Origin: Rhizosaccharibacter radicis
GTDB lineage: Bacteria > Pseudomonadota > Alphaproteobacteria > Acetobacterales > Acetobacteraceae
NCBI GenBank assembly: GCA_024508355.1
Contig: JAMZEJ010000004.1
Location: forward strand, 124,001 to 188,000
Direction of reading: 5' to 3'
DNA: 64,000 nucleotides
The translations under genes were made by a program, and so were the position numbers. The notes beneath the pieces are model-generated. The model was not told the DNA's origin. It ran no database searches and was given only the letters and a program-made list of their open reading frames with translations. This document shows, one piece after another, positions 55,580-62,683 of the stretch (its first letter is position 1; every line of letters begins with the position of its first letter).

Positions 55580-56821
55580 TCAGGCGGCATCCAGGCCGTA
55601 GGCACTGTGCAGCGCGCGCACGGCCAGCTCGGTGTAGTCGGCGGCGATCAGCACGCTCACCTTGATCTCGCTGGTGGAGATCACCTGGATGTTGATCCCC
55701 CGTCCCGACAGGGTGCGGAACATGGTGCTGGCGACGCCGGCGTGGGAGCGCATGCCGACGCCCACGACGCTGATCTTCGCCACGTCGGGATCGGTCGCCA
55801 GGAGCCCGTACTGGATGTCGCCGCGGGCATCCTCGAGGATGCGGGTGGCCCTGGCCAGGTCGCTCTTGCCGACGGTGAAGGTCATGTCGGTCAGGCCGTC
55901 CTCGCCGGTGCTCTGCACGATCATGTCCACGTTGACGTTGGCTTCGGCCAATGGTCCGAACACGGACGCCGCGATGCCCGGCTTGTCCGGCACGTGGCGC
56001 ACCGTGACCTTCGCCTCGTCCCGCGAATAGGCAATGCCCGCGACTATTTCCTGTTCCACGATCTCATCCTCGTCCACCACCAGCGATCCGGGAAGCGCAT
56101 CCTCGGTCACCGCCGGCCCGTCCGCGAAGGACGACAGCACCTGCACCCGCACCTGCTCCTTCATGGCGAGCTCGACGCTGCGCGTTTGCAGCACCTTGGC
56201 GCCCACGGAGGCGAGTTCCAGCATCTCCTCGTAGGTGATGCGCGGCAGCTTGCGGGCCCGCGGCACGATCCGGGGATCGGTGGTGTAGATGCCGTCCACG
56301 TCGGTGTAGATGTCGCAGCGGTCCGCTTCCAGCGCCGCGGCCAGCGCCACCGCGGAGGTATCCGACCCGCCACGGCCGAGCGTGGTGACCCTGTTGTCCG
56401 GCCCGAGCCCCTGGAACCCCGCCACCACCGGCACCTGGCCGCCGCGCATGCGGCCGAGCAGCAGCTCGCCATCGATGCTCTCGATCCGCGCCTTGCCGTG
56501 GGCGCCGTCCGTGCGCAGGACGATCTGCCAGCCCTGCCAGGAACGCGCGTCCACGCCCAGGTCCTGCAGGGCGATCGCCAGCAGCCCGCTGGTGACCTGT
56601 TCGCCGGTGGCCACCACCGCGTCGTATTCCCGCGCGTCGTGCAGGGGCGACAGCGACTGGCAATAGCCCACCAGCTGGTTGGTGACGCCGGACATCGCCG
56701 ATACCACCACCGCCACCTCGTCGCCGTTCTCGACCTGGCGCTTCACCCGGGCGGCCACCGCCCGGATGCGGTCGAGATCCGCCACGGAGGTTCCGCCGAA
56801 CTTCATCACGATGCGCGCCAT
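55580..56821 (-). CDS. lysC: Aspartate kinase
   Basis: First step of Lys/Thr/Met synthesis: phosphorylation of aspartate. 413 residues, the monofunctional length. MARIVMKFGGTSVADLDRI opening, TLGRGGSDTSAVALAAAL, DIYTDVDGIYTTDPRIV in the kinase domain, then two ACT domains (about 265-405; GIAASVFGPLAEANVNVDMIVQ and MFRTLSGRGINIQVISTSEIKVSVLI) for feedback control. ATG 56821. Divergent from ubiG. Confidence 0.96.
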   Translation of the reverse strand: MARIVMKFGGTSVADLDRIRAVAARVKRQVENGDEVAVVVSAMSGVTNQLVGYCQSLSPLHDAREYDAVVATGEQVTSGLLAIALQDLGVDARSWQGWQIVLRTDGAHGKARIESIDGELLLGRMRGGQVPVVAGFQGLGPDNRVTTLGRGGSDTSAVALAAALEADRCDIYTDVDGIYTTDPRIVPRARKLPRITYEEMLELASVGAKVLQTRSVELAMKEQVRVQVLSSFADGPAVTEDALPGSLVVDEDEIVEQEIVAGIAYSRDEAKVTVRHVPDKPGIAASVFGPLAEANVNVDMIVQSTGEDGLTDMTFTVGKSDLARATRILEDARGDIQYGLLATDPDVAKISVVGVGMRSHAGVASTMFRTLSGRGINIQVISTSEIKVSVLIAADYTELAVRALHSAYGLDAA

Positions 56822-56994
56822 GGCTTGTGCGGCAACTCCAGGAATGACCCGCGTTCCGCGACGCGGCCGACGGGAAGACGCCGTTTCTAGCGGCCGGCGC
56901 CGGCGGATGGACGAGCAACCGCGGCCACCGGGCGGGGGCGATTGCGGCGGTGCGGCAGAAGGGTCACATACCGATCTCTTGGAAAGGCAGCAAC

Positions 56995-57747
56995 ATGGCA
57001 GCGACCGGGATGGCAGCGACCGAAATCGGCCGCCACGACTCCGACAGCGTACGTTCCGACGAGATCGCCCGGTTCGGTGCGCTGGCCGAGCGCTGGTGGG
57101 ACCCCGCGGGGCCGATGCGCCCCCTGCACGCCATGAACCCGCTGCGCGTCGGGTGGATCGCCGCGAGGCTGCCGCGACGCGATGGCGCACCGCTGCGCAT
57201 CCTCGATCTCGGCTGCGGCGCCGGGCTCGCCAGCGAGGCTCTGGCCGATCTCGGCCATGACGTGCTGGGCATCGACGCGTCCGCCGAGGCGATCGAGGCC
57301 GCCCGCCAACATGCCGGGGCCGGCGACCGTCTTGCTGGCGGGAGGTTGCGCTATCGCCACACGAGCGCGGAAGTGCTGCTGGCGGAAGGCGGGCGCTTCG
57401 ACGCCGTGGTGGCGCTGGAGGTGATCGAGCACGTGGCGGATGCCGCCGCGTTCGTGGGGCTGGTCTCGCGCCTGCTGCGTCCCGGCGGCCGGGCGGCGAT
57501 CTCGACGCTGAACCGCACGGCGCGTTCGCTGCTGCTGGCCAAGCTCGGGGCGGAATATCTGTTGAGGCTGCTGCCGGTCGGCACGCATGAATGGCGGCGC
57601 TTCGTGACGCCGGCAGAACTGAGCGCCCATGCCGCTTCGGCCGGCCTTCGCATCGCCGACAGTGCCGGGATGGTGCCGCGCGCCGGAGGATGGCGCACGA
57701 GCCGGGACCTGTCGGTGAACTACATCGCGCTGCTGGACAGAGGCTGA
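56995..57747 (+). CDS. ubiG: Ubiquinone biosynthesis O-methyltransferase
   Basis: Performs both O-methylations in ubiquinone synthesis. 250 residues from ATG 56995 (GGAAAGG upstream). EIARFGALAERWWDPAGPMRPLHAMNPLRVGWI is the family opening, then SAM motif ILDLGCGAGLASEAL, VVALEVIEHVADAAAFV, and NYIALL near the end. Divergent from lysC (173 bp). Confidence 0.95.
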   Translation: MAATGMAATEIGRHDSDSVRSDEIARFGALAERWWDPAGPMRPLHAMNPLRVGWIAARLPRRDGAPLRILDLGCGAGLASEALADLGHDVLGIDASAEAIEAARQHAGAGDRLAGGRLRYRHTSAEVLLAEGGRFDAVVALEVIEHVADAAAFVGLVSRLLRPGGRAAISTLNRTARSLLLAKLGAEYLLRLLPVGTHEWRRFVTPAELSAHAASAGLRIADSAGMVPRAGGWRTSRDLSVNYIALLDRG

Positions 57748-57754
57748 GGCGGCG

Positions 57755-58219
57755 TCACGGCCGGGACGGCAGCTTGCAGTCGGCGCCGATGCTGCCCCCG
57801 TAGCGCGTCCAGTGCTGGGTCTGCCCGAACATCGGCAGCAGCAGATAGCCCCGCAACGCCAGCACCCCGGGGGACGGGTTCCAGATCCGGGCATGGTAGG
57901 TGCGGCCGTTGTCCGGATCGAGGATGGTGCCGTCCCAATGACCGGGCTCGTCCGGATCCGGACGGAAGCCGTTCAGCATCGGCAGATGGCATTGCGGCCG
58001 GTGCCACACATCTTCCGGCATCGAGCCGGAATAGCGCATGCCCTGGAGACGACCGCACAGCTCGTCTCCGCAACGCGTGATCTCGAAAACACCGTCGCCG
58101 TCCTCGGTCAGCCAGAACCCCAGCGGCGCTTCGGCGCGTGCGATGCCCGCCGCGCCGGCGACCGCGAAGCTCAGCACGATCGCCGCGGGAAGCCACCGGC
58201 GCCACACGGTCCGCGTCAT
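57755..58219 (-). CDS. DUF2147 secreted protein
   Basis: 154 residues with a signal peptide (RRWLPAAIVLSFAVAGAAGIARA). The mature part has GFWLTEDGDGVFEITRCGDELCGRL, DPDEPGHWDGTILDPDNGRTYHARI and LALRGYLLLPMFGQTQHWTR, the DUF2147 pattern, a small lipocalin-like periplasmic domain of unknown ligand. ATG overlaps the DUF1178 stop (ATGA), so the two are coupled. Convergent with ubiG (7 bp). Confidence 0.88.
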   Translation of the reverse strand: MTRTVWRRWLPAAIVLSFAVAGAAGIARAEAPLGFWLTEDGDGVFEITRCGDELCGRLQGMRYSGSMPEDVWHRPQCHLPMLNGFRPDPDEPGHWDGTILDPDNGRTYHARIWNPSPGVLALRGYLLLPMFGQTQHWTRYGGSIGADCKLPSRP

Positions 58220-58659
58220 CCGTCGGCGCGAGGGAGCCACGGGATCATCGTCACCTCCACGCCCTCGTCGGCCAGTGTCTCGCGTTCCCGCTCGGTGCTG
58301 CTGCCGTAGATGCCGCGGCGGGGCGCCTCGCCGCGATGCATGCGCAACGCTTCCCGGCCGAACGCGTCGCCCATATCCTCGCAGGTCGCCTCCACATGCG
58401 CCCTCACCTTCTGCAGCGTGGCCCGCACAGCGTCCGGCAGAGCCGGAGGAGACGGGGCAGCCGGGGATGCGGCGGGCGGCTCAGCGACCGTCGCCCTGGT
58501 GCGCACCGCTGGCGCCATCAGGGCACGCACCACCTCCGCGGTGCCGCAGTTCGGACAGGAGAGCAGCCCGCGAGCCGACTGGGCCTCGAAGGAGCCACTG
58601 TCGCGGAACCATCCCTCGAACTCGTGACCGACGGCGCAGCGGAGGCGATACAGGATCAT
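58216..58659 (-). CDS. DUF1178 protein
   Basis: 147 residues. Starts MILYRLRCAVGHEFEGWFRDSGSFE and has LLSCPNCGTAEVVRALMAP (a CxxC that with an earlier Cys could bind zinc), then a Pro/Ala linker and the conserved EATCEDMGDAFGREALRMHRGEAPRRGIYG. Conserved in alphaproteobacteria, function unknown. Forms a unit with grx upstream (37 bp) and DUF2147 downstream. Confidence 0.9.
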   Translation of the reverse strand: MILYRLRCAVGHEFEGWFRDSGSFEAQSARGLLSCPNCGTAEVVRALMAPAVRTRATVAEPPAASPAAPSPPALPDAVRATLQKVRAHVEATCEDMGDAFGREALRMHRGEAPRRGIYGSSTERERETLADEGVEVTMIPWLPRADG

Positions 58660-58696
58660 CGTTGGCGCGAAGGCGGGACCGAGCCGGGCAGACGCC

Positions 58697-58957
58697 TCAG
58701 CCTGATGCCAGCAACAGATCGAGGCTGCCGCGCGCATCCAGCGCCACGAGGTCGTCGCACCCGCCGACGTGCCGGCCGTCGATGAAGATCTGCGGCACGC
58801 TGGAACGACCGCCCGATCGCTCCCGCGATTGTTCGCGCTCGGGAGTGCCGTGCGGCGCGTCGATCTCCGTATAGGCCGCTCCCTTGCTGTCGAGCAGCCG
58901 CATCGCCCGCGTGCAGTAGGGGCAACCGGGCTGGGTGTAGATCTCGATGGCGGCCAT
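58697..58957 (-). CDS. grxC: Glutaredoxin 3
   Basis: 86 residues: IEIYTQPGCPYCTRAMRLL with the redox pair C12-P-Y-C15, SVPQIFIDGRHVGGCDDLVALDARG for glutathione binding. Reduces disulfides using glutathione in the cytosol. ATG 58957. The grx-DUF1178 pairing (often with comF upstream) is a usual alphaproteobacterial arrangement. Confidence 0.95.
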   Translation of the reverse strand: MAAIEIYTQPGCPYCTRAMRLLDSKGAAYTEIDAPHGTPEREQSRERSGGRSSVPQIFIDGRHVGGCDDLVALDARGSLDLLLASG

Positions 58958-59139
58958 GGAAGCATCCGGATCTGGCGTAAGAAGGACCCGGTCGCGGAGC
59001 CACGAGAGCGTGGCAGCACCGAACCGGGCGACTAAGGGTTGTGCGCCGCTTCGCGATTGGCAAGAGGTGGCCCGTTCGGACATTCGGCCATCGAAAGTCG
59101 ACACCCGGGCCCGAACACGCTCGGCACGCGGGGCGGTTC

Positions 59140-59928
59140 CTACCCGTCCCGCACCGTGCGCGCGGCCGCCAGCACGTCCACGGACGCCGCCCCGGCGGCC
59201 ATCAACGCCGCGGCGCAGGCCGAGGCGGTGGCGCCCGTGGTCAGGACATCGTCCACCAGCACCACGCTGCGGCCAGCGACGACCGACCGCCGCGTTTCCC
59301 GCACCTCGATCGCCCCGGACAGGCTGGCGAGTCGGTCCTGCCCGCCCAGCCCGGCCAGCGGCGCGGTGGCTTTCACCCGCCGCAGCACATCCAGCCCGAA
59401 AGGCACGCCCGTGGAGCGCGACAGGGCCCGGCATAGCAGGGCCGCCTGGTTGTAGCGCCTCCTGCGCAACCGACGTCGGTGCAGCGGCACGGGCACCAGC
59501 ACGTCCGCCCCGACCAGCAGACGCTGTCCCGCGCGCGCCATGTGCGCGCCCAGCACCGCGGCCATCTCGGTCCGGTCGCCGTATTTCAGGGGCAGGATCA
59601 ACCGGCGGGAAAATTCGCCATAGACGAATGCGGCGCGCGCCTGCCGCCAGGCCGGAGGTTGCGCCGCACACTCGACGCAGACCCGATCCGGTCCTGCCAG
59701 ACCCGCGTTCTCGAACGGCACCCCGCAGCACCGGCAAGCCGGCTCGGCGATGAAGCGCGCGGCGCCGAAGCACTTGAAACAGAACTGGCCCTGCCGTTCC
59801 ACCGCCTCATCGCAGGCAGCGCACCGGGGCGGCAGCAGCATGTCGAGCAGCATGGCCCCTGCCGTACGGGCCGTCACCGATACCCGACGCAAGGCCGTGG
59901 CGCGGGAGGGAAGCGCGGCCAGGCTCAT
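59140..59928 (-). CDS. comF: ComF family phosphoribosyltransferase-like protein
   Basis: 262 residues from ATG 59928. Two zinc-finger-like clusters at the N-terminus (PPRCAACDEAVERQGQFCFKCF and CRCCGVPF with CVECAAQP), then the PRTase domain with [32 protein letters not shown] and the PRPP loop VVLVDDVLTTGATASACA. ComF proteins are linked to DNA uptake in some bacteria and to stress or repair in others; its role here is open. Confidence 0.93.
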   Translation of the reverse strand: MSLAALPSRATALRRVSVTARTAGAMLLDMLLPPRCAACDEAVERQGQFCFKCFGAARFIAEPACRCCGVPFENAGLAGPDRVCVECAAQPPAWRQARAAFVYGEFSRRLILPLKYGDRTEMAAVLGAHMARAGQRLLVGADVLVPVPLHRRRLRRRRYNQAALLCRALSRSTGVPFGLDVLRRVKATAPLAGLGGQDRLASLSGAIEVRETRRSVVAGRSVVLVDDVLTTGATASACAAALMAAGAASVDVLAAARTVRDG

Positions 59929-60122
59929 GGAACACGGGCTCCGGAGAAGAGAGCGCCATCGCGCCACGGGGGATCATCCCGCCGGCACCGCCCGGCTGCA
60001 AGACCCGTCGTCCAGCCGCCCCTTGGCAGAGCGGTTCGGCCGCCGCACATCTCGCCCGGTCGTTGCCGCCGGATCCTGCGCATCCGGCCATCCAGACGAC
60101 GCCCGCCACCGGAGTCCGAGGC

Positions 60123-60992
60123 TTGGACCAGAGCAGCATCTTCGACCGGCGCGCGGTACGCGCCCATCGCGATCGCGCCGCCGCGGGGCCGGTGGAACGG
60201 GTATTTCCCATCCTGTCGGAAGCCGCCGACCGTCTGCTCGACCGGCTGGACGATGTCAGCCGGCGGTTCCACCGGGCGCTCGATGTCGGCGGCCGCGGCG
60301 TCGTCGCCCCTCGCCTCCGCGACCGGGGCATCGAGACGATCTCCTGCGATCTGTCCCCGGCGATGGCGGCGCGGGCCGGCGGTCTCGCCGTGGCCGCCGA
60401 CGAGGAATGGCTGCCGTTCGCCGCCGGAAGCGTGGATCTGGTGGTGGCAAGCCTGTCGCTCCATTGGGTCAACGATCTGCCCGGAGCGCTGATCCAGCTG
60501 CGCCGCGTCCTGCGGCCGGACGGCCTGCTGCTGGCCTCGATCCCCGTGCTGCCGACCCTGAGCAGCCTGCGCGCCGCGTTGATGGAAGCGGAGATGGCGG
60601 TCGCCGGAGGCGCCTCGGCCCGCGTCTCGCCCTTCCCGGAGGTGCGCGACTGCGCCGGTTTGCTGCAGCGGGCCGGTTTCGCGCTCCCGGTGGCGGACGC
60701 CGACACCATCATGCTTGCCTATCGCTCGCCCCTGGCCCTCCTGCGAGATCTGCGCGACGGCGGGGAGGCCAACGCGGTGATGCTGCGCAACCGACGCGTT
60801 CCGCCCGCTGCCCTATTCCCCGAGGCGCTGGGGCGTCTGGCGGGCGCCGACGAGGCGCCGCTCGAGGTCGTCCTGCATCTCGCGATGATGACCGGCTGGG
60901 CGCCCTCGCCGGATCAGCCCCGGCCGCTCAAGCCCGGACAGGGGAAAGTTCAGCTGGAAGATGTGCTGGACGCGATGCCCGATCCCGAGTGA
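60123..60992 (+). CDS. SAM-dependent methyltransferase-fold protein (BioC/NDUFAF5-like)
   Basis: 289 residues assuming TTG 60123 (GGAG/GAGG upstream); no ATG is available near the N-terminus. Opens SSIFDRRAVRAHRDRAA, then ALDVGGRGVVAPRLRDRG in place of the usual LDLGCGxG, SCDLSPAMAARAG, LPFAAGSVDLVVASLSLHWVNDLPGALIQLRRVLRPDG, and a C-terminal half related to the mitochondrial complex I factor NDUFAF5. The SAM loop is altered but glycine-rich. Biochemical role not known; members of this group act in complex I maturation in mitochondria. Confidence 0.85.
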   Translation: MDQSSIFDRRAVRAHRDRAAAGPVERVFPILSEAADRLLDRLDDVSRRFHRALDVGGRGVVAPRLRDRGIETISCDLSPAMAARAGGLAVAADEEWLPFAAGSVDLVVASLSLHWVNDLPGALIQLRRVLRPDGLLLASIPVLPTLSSLRAALMEAEMAVAGGASARVSPFPEVRDCAGLLQRAGFALPVADADTIMLAYRSPLALLRDLRDGGEANAVMLRNRRVPPAALFPEALGRLAGADEAPLEVVLHLAMMTGWAPSPDQPRPLKPGQGKVQLEDVLDAMPDPE

Positions 60993-61126
60993 ATGCGGGC
61001 GCGGCGTGGTGTGGCGGCCGCCCCTCAGGCCCCGCCTGACCGGGCGGTGGTTCCCCCGCGCCTCGAACTGATCTAGGCAGCCCCGCCGGCGACGTGGTCC
61101 GGCCAGCGTCAATGGATGGACCTTCG

Positions 61127-61288
61127 ATGCCCGCTCGCCGCTTCGCCTTTCTTGCCCTTCTCTCCATGCTGGGTCTGGCTGCCTGTGCCAGCAGCAACCC
61201 GCCGCCGGCCGCCACGGGTCTGACTCCGGCGCAGAAGCCCGCGCTGGCAGCACCCCCGTCTTCGCTGATGACGCCGCCCGGCTACTGA
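61127..61288 (+). CDS. Small lipoprotein
   Basis: 53 residues: a lipoprotein signal RRFAFLALLSMLGLAAC with lipobox LAAC, then a Ser/Pro/Ala-rich mature part of about 32 residues (SSNPPPAATGLTPAQKP...LMTPPGY). GGATGGA lies 6 bp before ATG 61127. No family recognised; short proline-rich lipoproteins of this kind are common in the class. Confidence 0.65.
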   Translation: MPARRFAFLALLSMLGLAACASSNPPPAATGLTPAQKPALAAPPSSLMTPPGY

Positions 61289-61307
61289 CTGACCGGCGGC
61301 CGGCGGC

Positions 61308-62351
61308 TCAGCCGCCTGTGGCGCTCATATGCCGCGCCACCGCCGGCCCCCCGTTACGTCCGATGACGAAATCGTGGCCCTTCGGCTTGCGGCCGATCGC
61401 CTCGCGGATCGCTGCCACGAGTTCGGTCCGGCTGGCGCCAGCCCGGAGCGGCGCGCGCAGATCGGCCGCATCGTCCTGGCCCAGACACATGTATAAGGTG
61501 CCGGTGCAACTGAGGCGGATGCGGTTGCAGCTTTCGCAGAAATTGTGGCTCATCGGCGTGATGAAGCCGAGCCGGCGCCCGGTTTCTGCGACGCGCTCGT
61601 AGCGGGCGGGGCCGCCGGAGCGATGAGTCACCGGCTCCAGGGTCCACCGGGCCGACAAGCGCCGCCGAACCTCCGAAAGCGGCAGAAACCGGTCGGTCCG
61701 GTCCTCTCCGACATCACCCATCGGCATCGTCTCGATGAAGCACAGGTCGGCGCCGATACGACCGCACCACTCGATCAGGCCGTCGAACTCGTCCTCGTTC
61801 GTGTCGCGCATCGCGACGGTGTTGATGCGGATCGCCATACCTTCCGACCGGGCCGCCGCGATCCCGTCGAGCGTGGCCTGGAGCCGACCGGTGCGCGTGA
61901 TACGGCGGAACCGCTCGGGATCAAGGCTGTCGAGGCTGACATTGATGCGCCGGACCCCAGCCCGGTAGAGCTCCGCAGCGTGGCGGGCCAGCCTGCTGGC
62001 GTTGGTCGTCAGGGTGAGCTCATCCAGCCCAGGCTCGCCGTCGGGCGCCCCCAGACGGGCGCCCAGCCTGTGCATGAAGTCGACCACTCCGGGCCTGACC
62101 AGGGGCTCGCCACCCGTGATGCGAAGGCGGCGCACACCCTGCTCGATGAACGCGTCGCATAGCCGGTCGAGCTCCTCGAAACTCAGCACCTCGCGAGGGG
62201 GCAGGAACGTCATCTCCGGCGCCATGCAGTAGACGCAGCGCATGTCGCACCGATCGGTGACGGACACCCGGAGATAGCGGATGGAGCGCCCGAACGGATC
62301 GACGAGCTCGGGAGCGGCGGGGCGTGGACGATCGAGCAAGCCAGCCTTCAT
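61308..62351 (-). CDS. moaA: GTP 3',8-cyclase (molybdenum cofactor synthesis)
   Basis: Radical-SAM enzyme that starts molybdopterin synthesis from GTP. 347 residues from ATG 62351 (a GTG is directly upstream). N-terminal cluster C35-x3-C39-x2-C42 in TDRCDMRCVYCMAP, SAM-binding ITGGEPLVRPGV, C-terminal second cluster in FCESCNRIRLSCTG, and the functional C-terminal Gly-Gly (SATGG). 47 bp downstream of DUF3553 on the same strand. Confidence 0.97.
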   Translation of the reverse strand: MKAGLLDRPRPAAPELVDPFGRSIRYLRVSVTDRCDMRCVYCMAPEMTFLPPREVLSFEELDRLCDAFIEQGVRRLRITGGEPLVRPGVVDFMHRLGARLGAPDGEPGLDELTLTTNASRLARHAAELYRAGVRRINVSLDSLDPERFRRITRTGRLQATLDGIAAARSEGMAIRINTVAMRDTNEDEFDGLIEWCGRIGADLCFIETMPMGDVGEDRTDRFLPLSEVRRRLSARWTLEPVTHRSGGPARYERVAETGRRLGFITPMSHNFCESCNRIRLSCTGTLYMCLGQDDAADLRAPLRAGASRTELVAAIREAIGRKPKGHDFVIGRNGGPAVARHMSATGG

Positions 62352-62398
62352 CACATAAGCGGACCGGCCGACGTGACCGATGACCTCAAGGTTGTGTG

Positions 62399-62608
62399 CT
62401 ACCCCTGGATGTCCAGGTCCACCACCCGTGCGTTGATCAACACCTTGCCACGGTGCTCGAAATTGACCGTGACGCGCTCGCCGATCACCGATTGGACCTG
62501 ACCCTCGCCCCAGTCCGGATGCGAGGGATGGCGCACCCGCTGGCCAGGTTCGATGAAACTCCGGAACGGCGGGTTCGACTCCATGAAGTTTTCAACGTCC
62601 CGGTTCAT
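62399..62608 (-). CDS. DUF3553 small protein
   Basis: 69 residues from ATG 62608: the core IEPGQRVRHPSHPDWGEGQVQSVIGERVTVNFEHRGKVLI is the DUF3553 beta-rich fold, similar to the small Tudor-like modules found at the end of UvrD/PcrA helicases. A second in-frame ATG at 62584 (61 residues) is plausible because a perfect EcfG promoter overlaps the first codons. Function unknown. Confidence 0.85.
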   Translation of the reverse strand: MNRDVENFMESNPPFRSFIEPGQRVRHPSHPDWGEGQVQSVIGERVTVNFEHRGKVLINARVVDLDIQG

Positions 62609-62619
62609 GCGGTCGTTCC
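62594..62619 (-). promoter_or_regulatory. Perfect-consensus EcfG promoter at DUF3553
   Basis: Leftward: GGAAC (62619-62615), 17 nt, CGTT (62597-62594), an exact match to the GSR promoter. It overlaps the first codons of the longest DUF3553 frame; transcription would start about 62587, almost on the ATG at 62584. Either the gene is leaderless from this promoter or the match is chance. Confidence 0.4.
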
Positions 62620-62683
62620 GGATTTACGGTTTGTTCGCACCCCTGGGCCCATCCTGCGGCAGAATAGTTGGGCGAGACCTCGC

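Noticed and set aside
49243-55665. Long rightward open frames opposite prfA, hisS, ispG, rodZ and the NMO-like gene
   Set aside because: Same mirror-frame effect; His/Arg/Gln-rich, no recognisable domain, no ribosome-binding sites.
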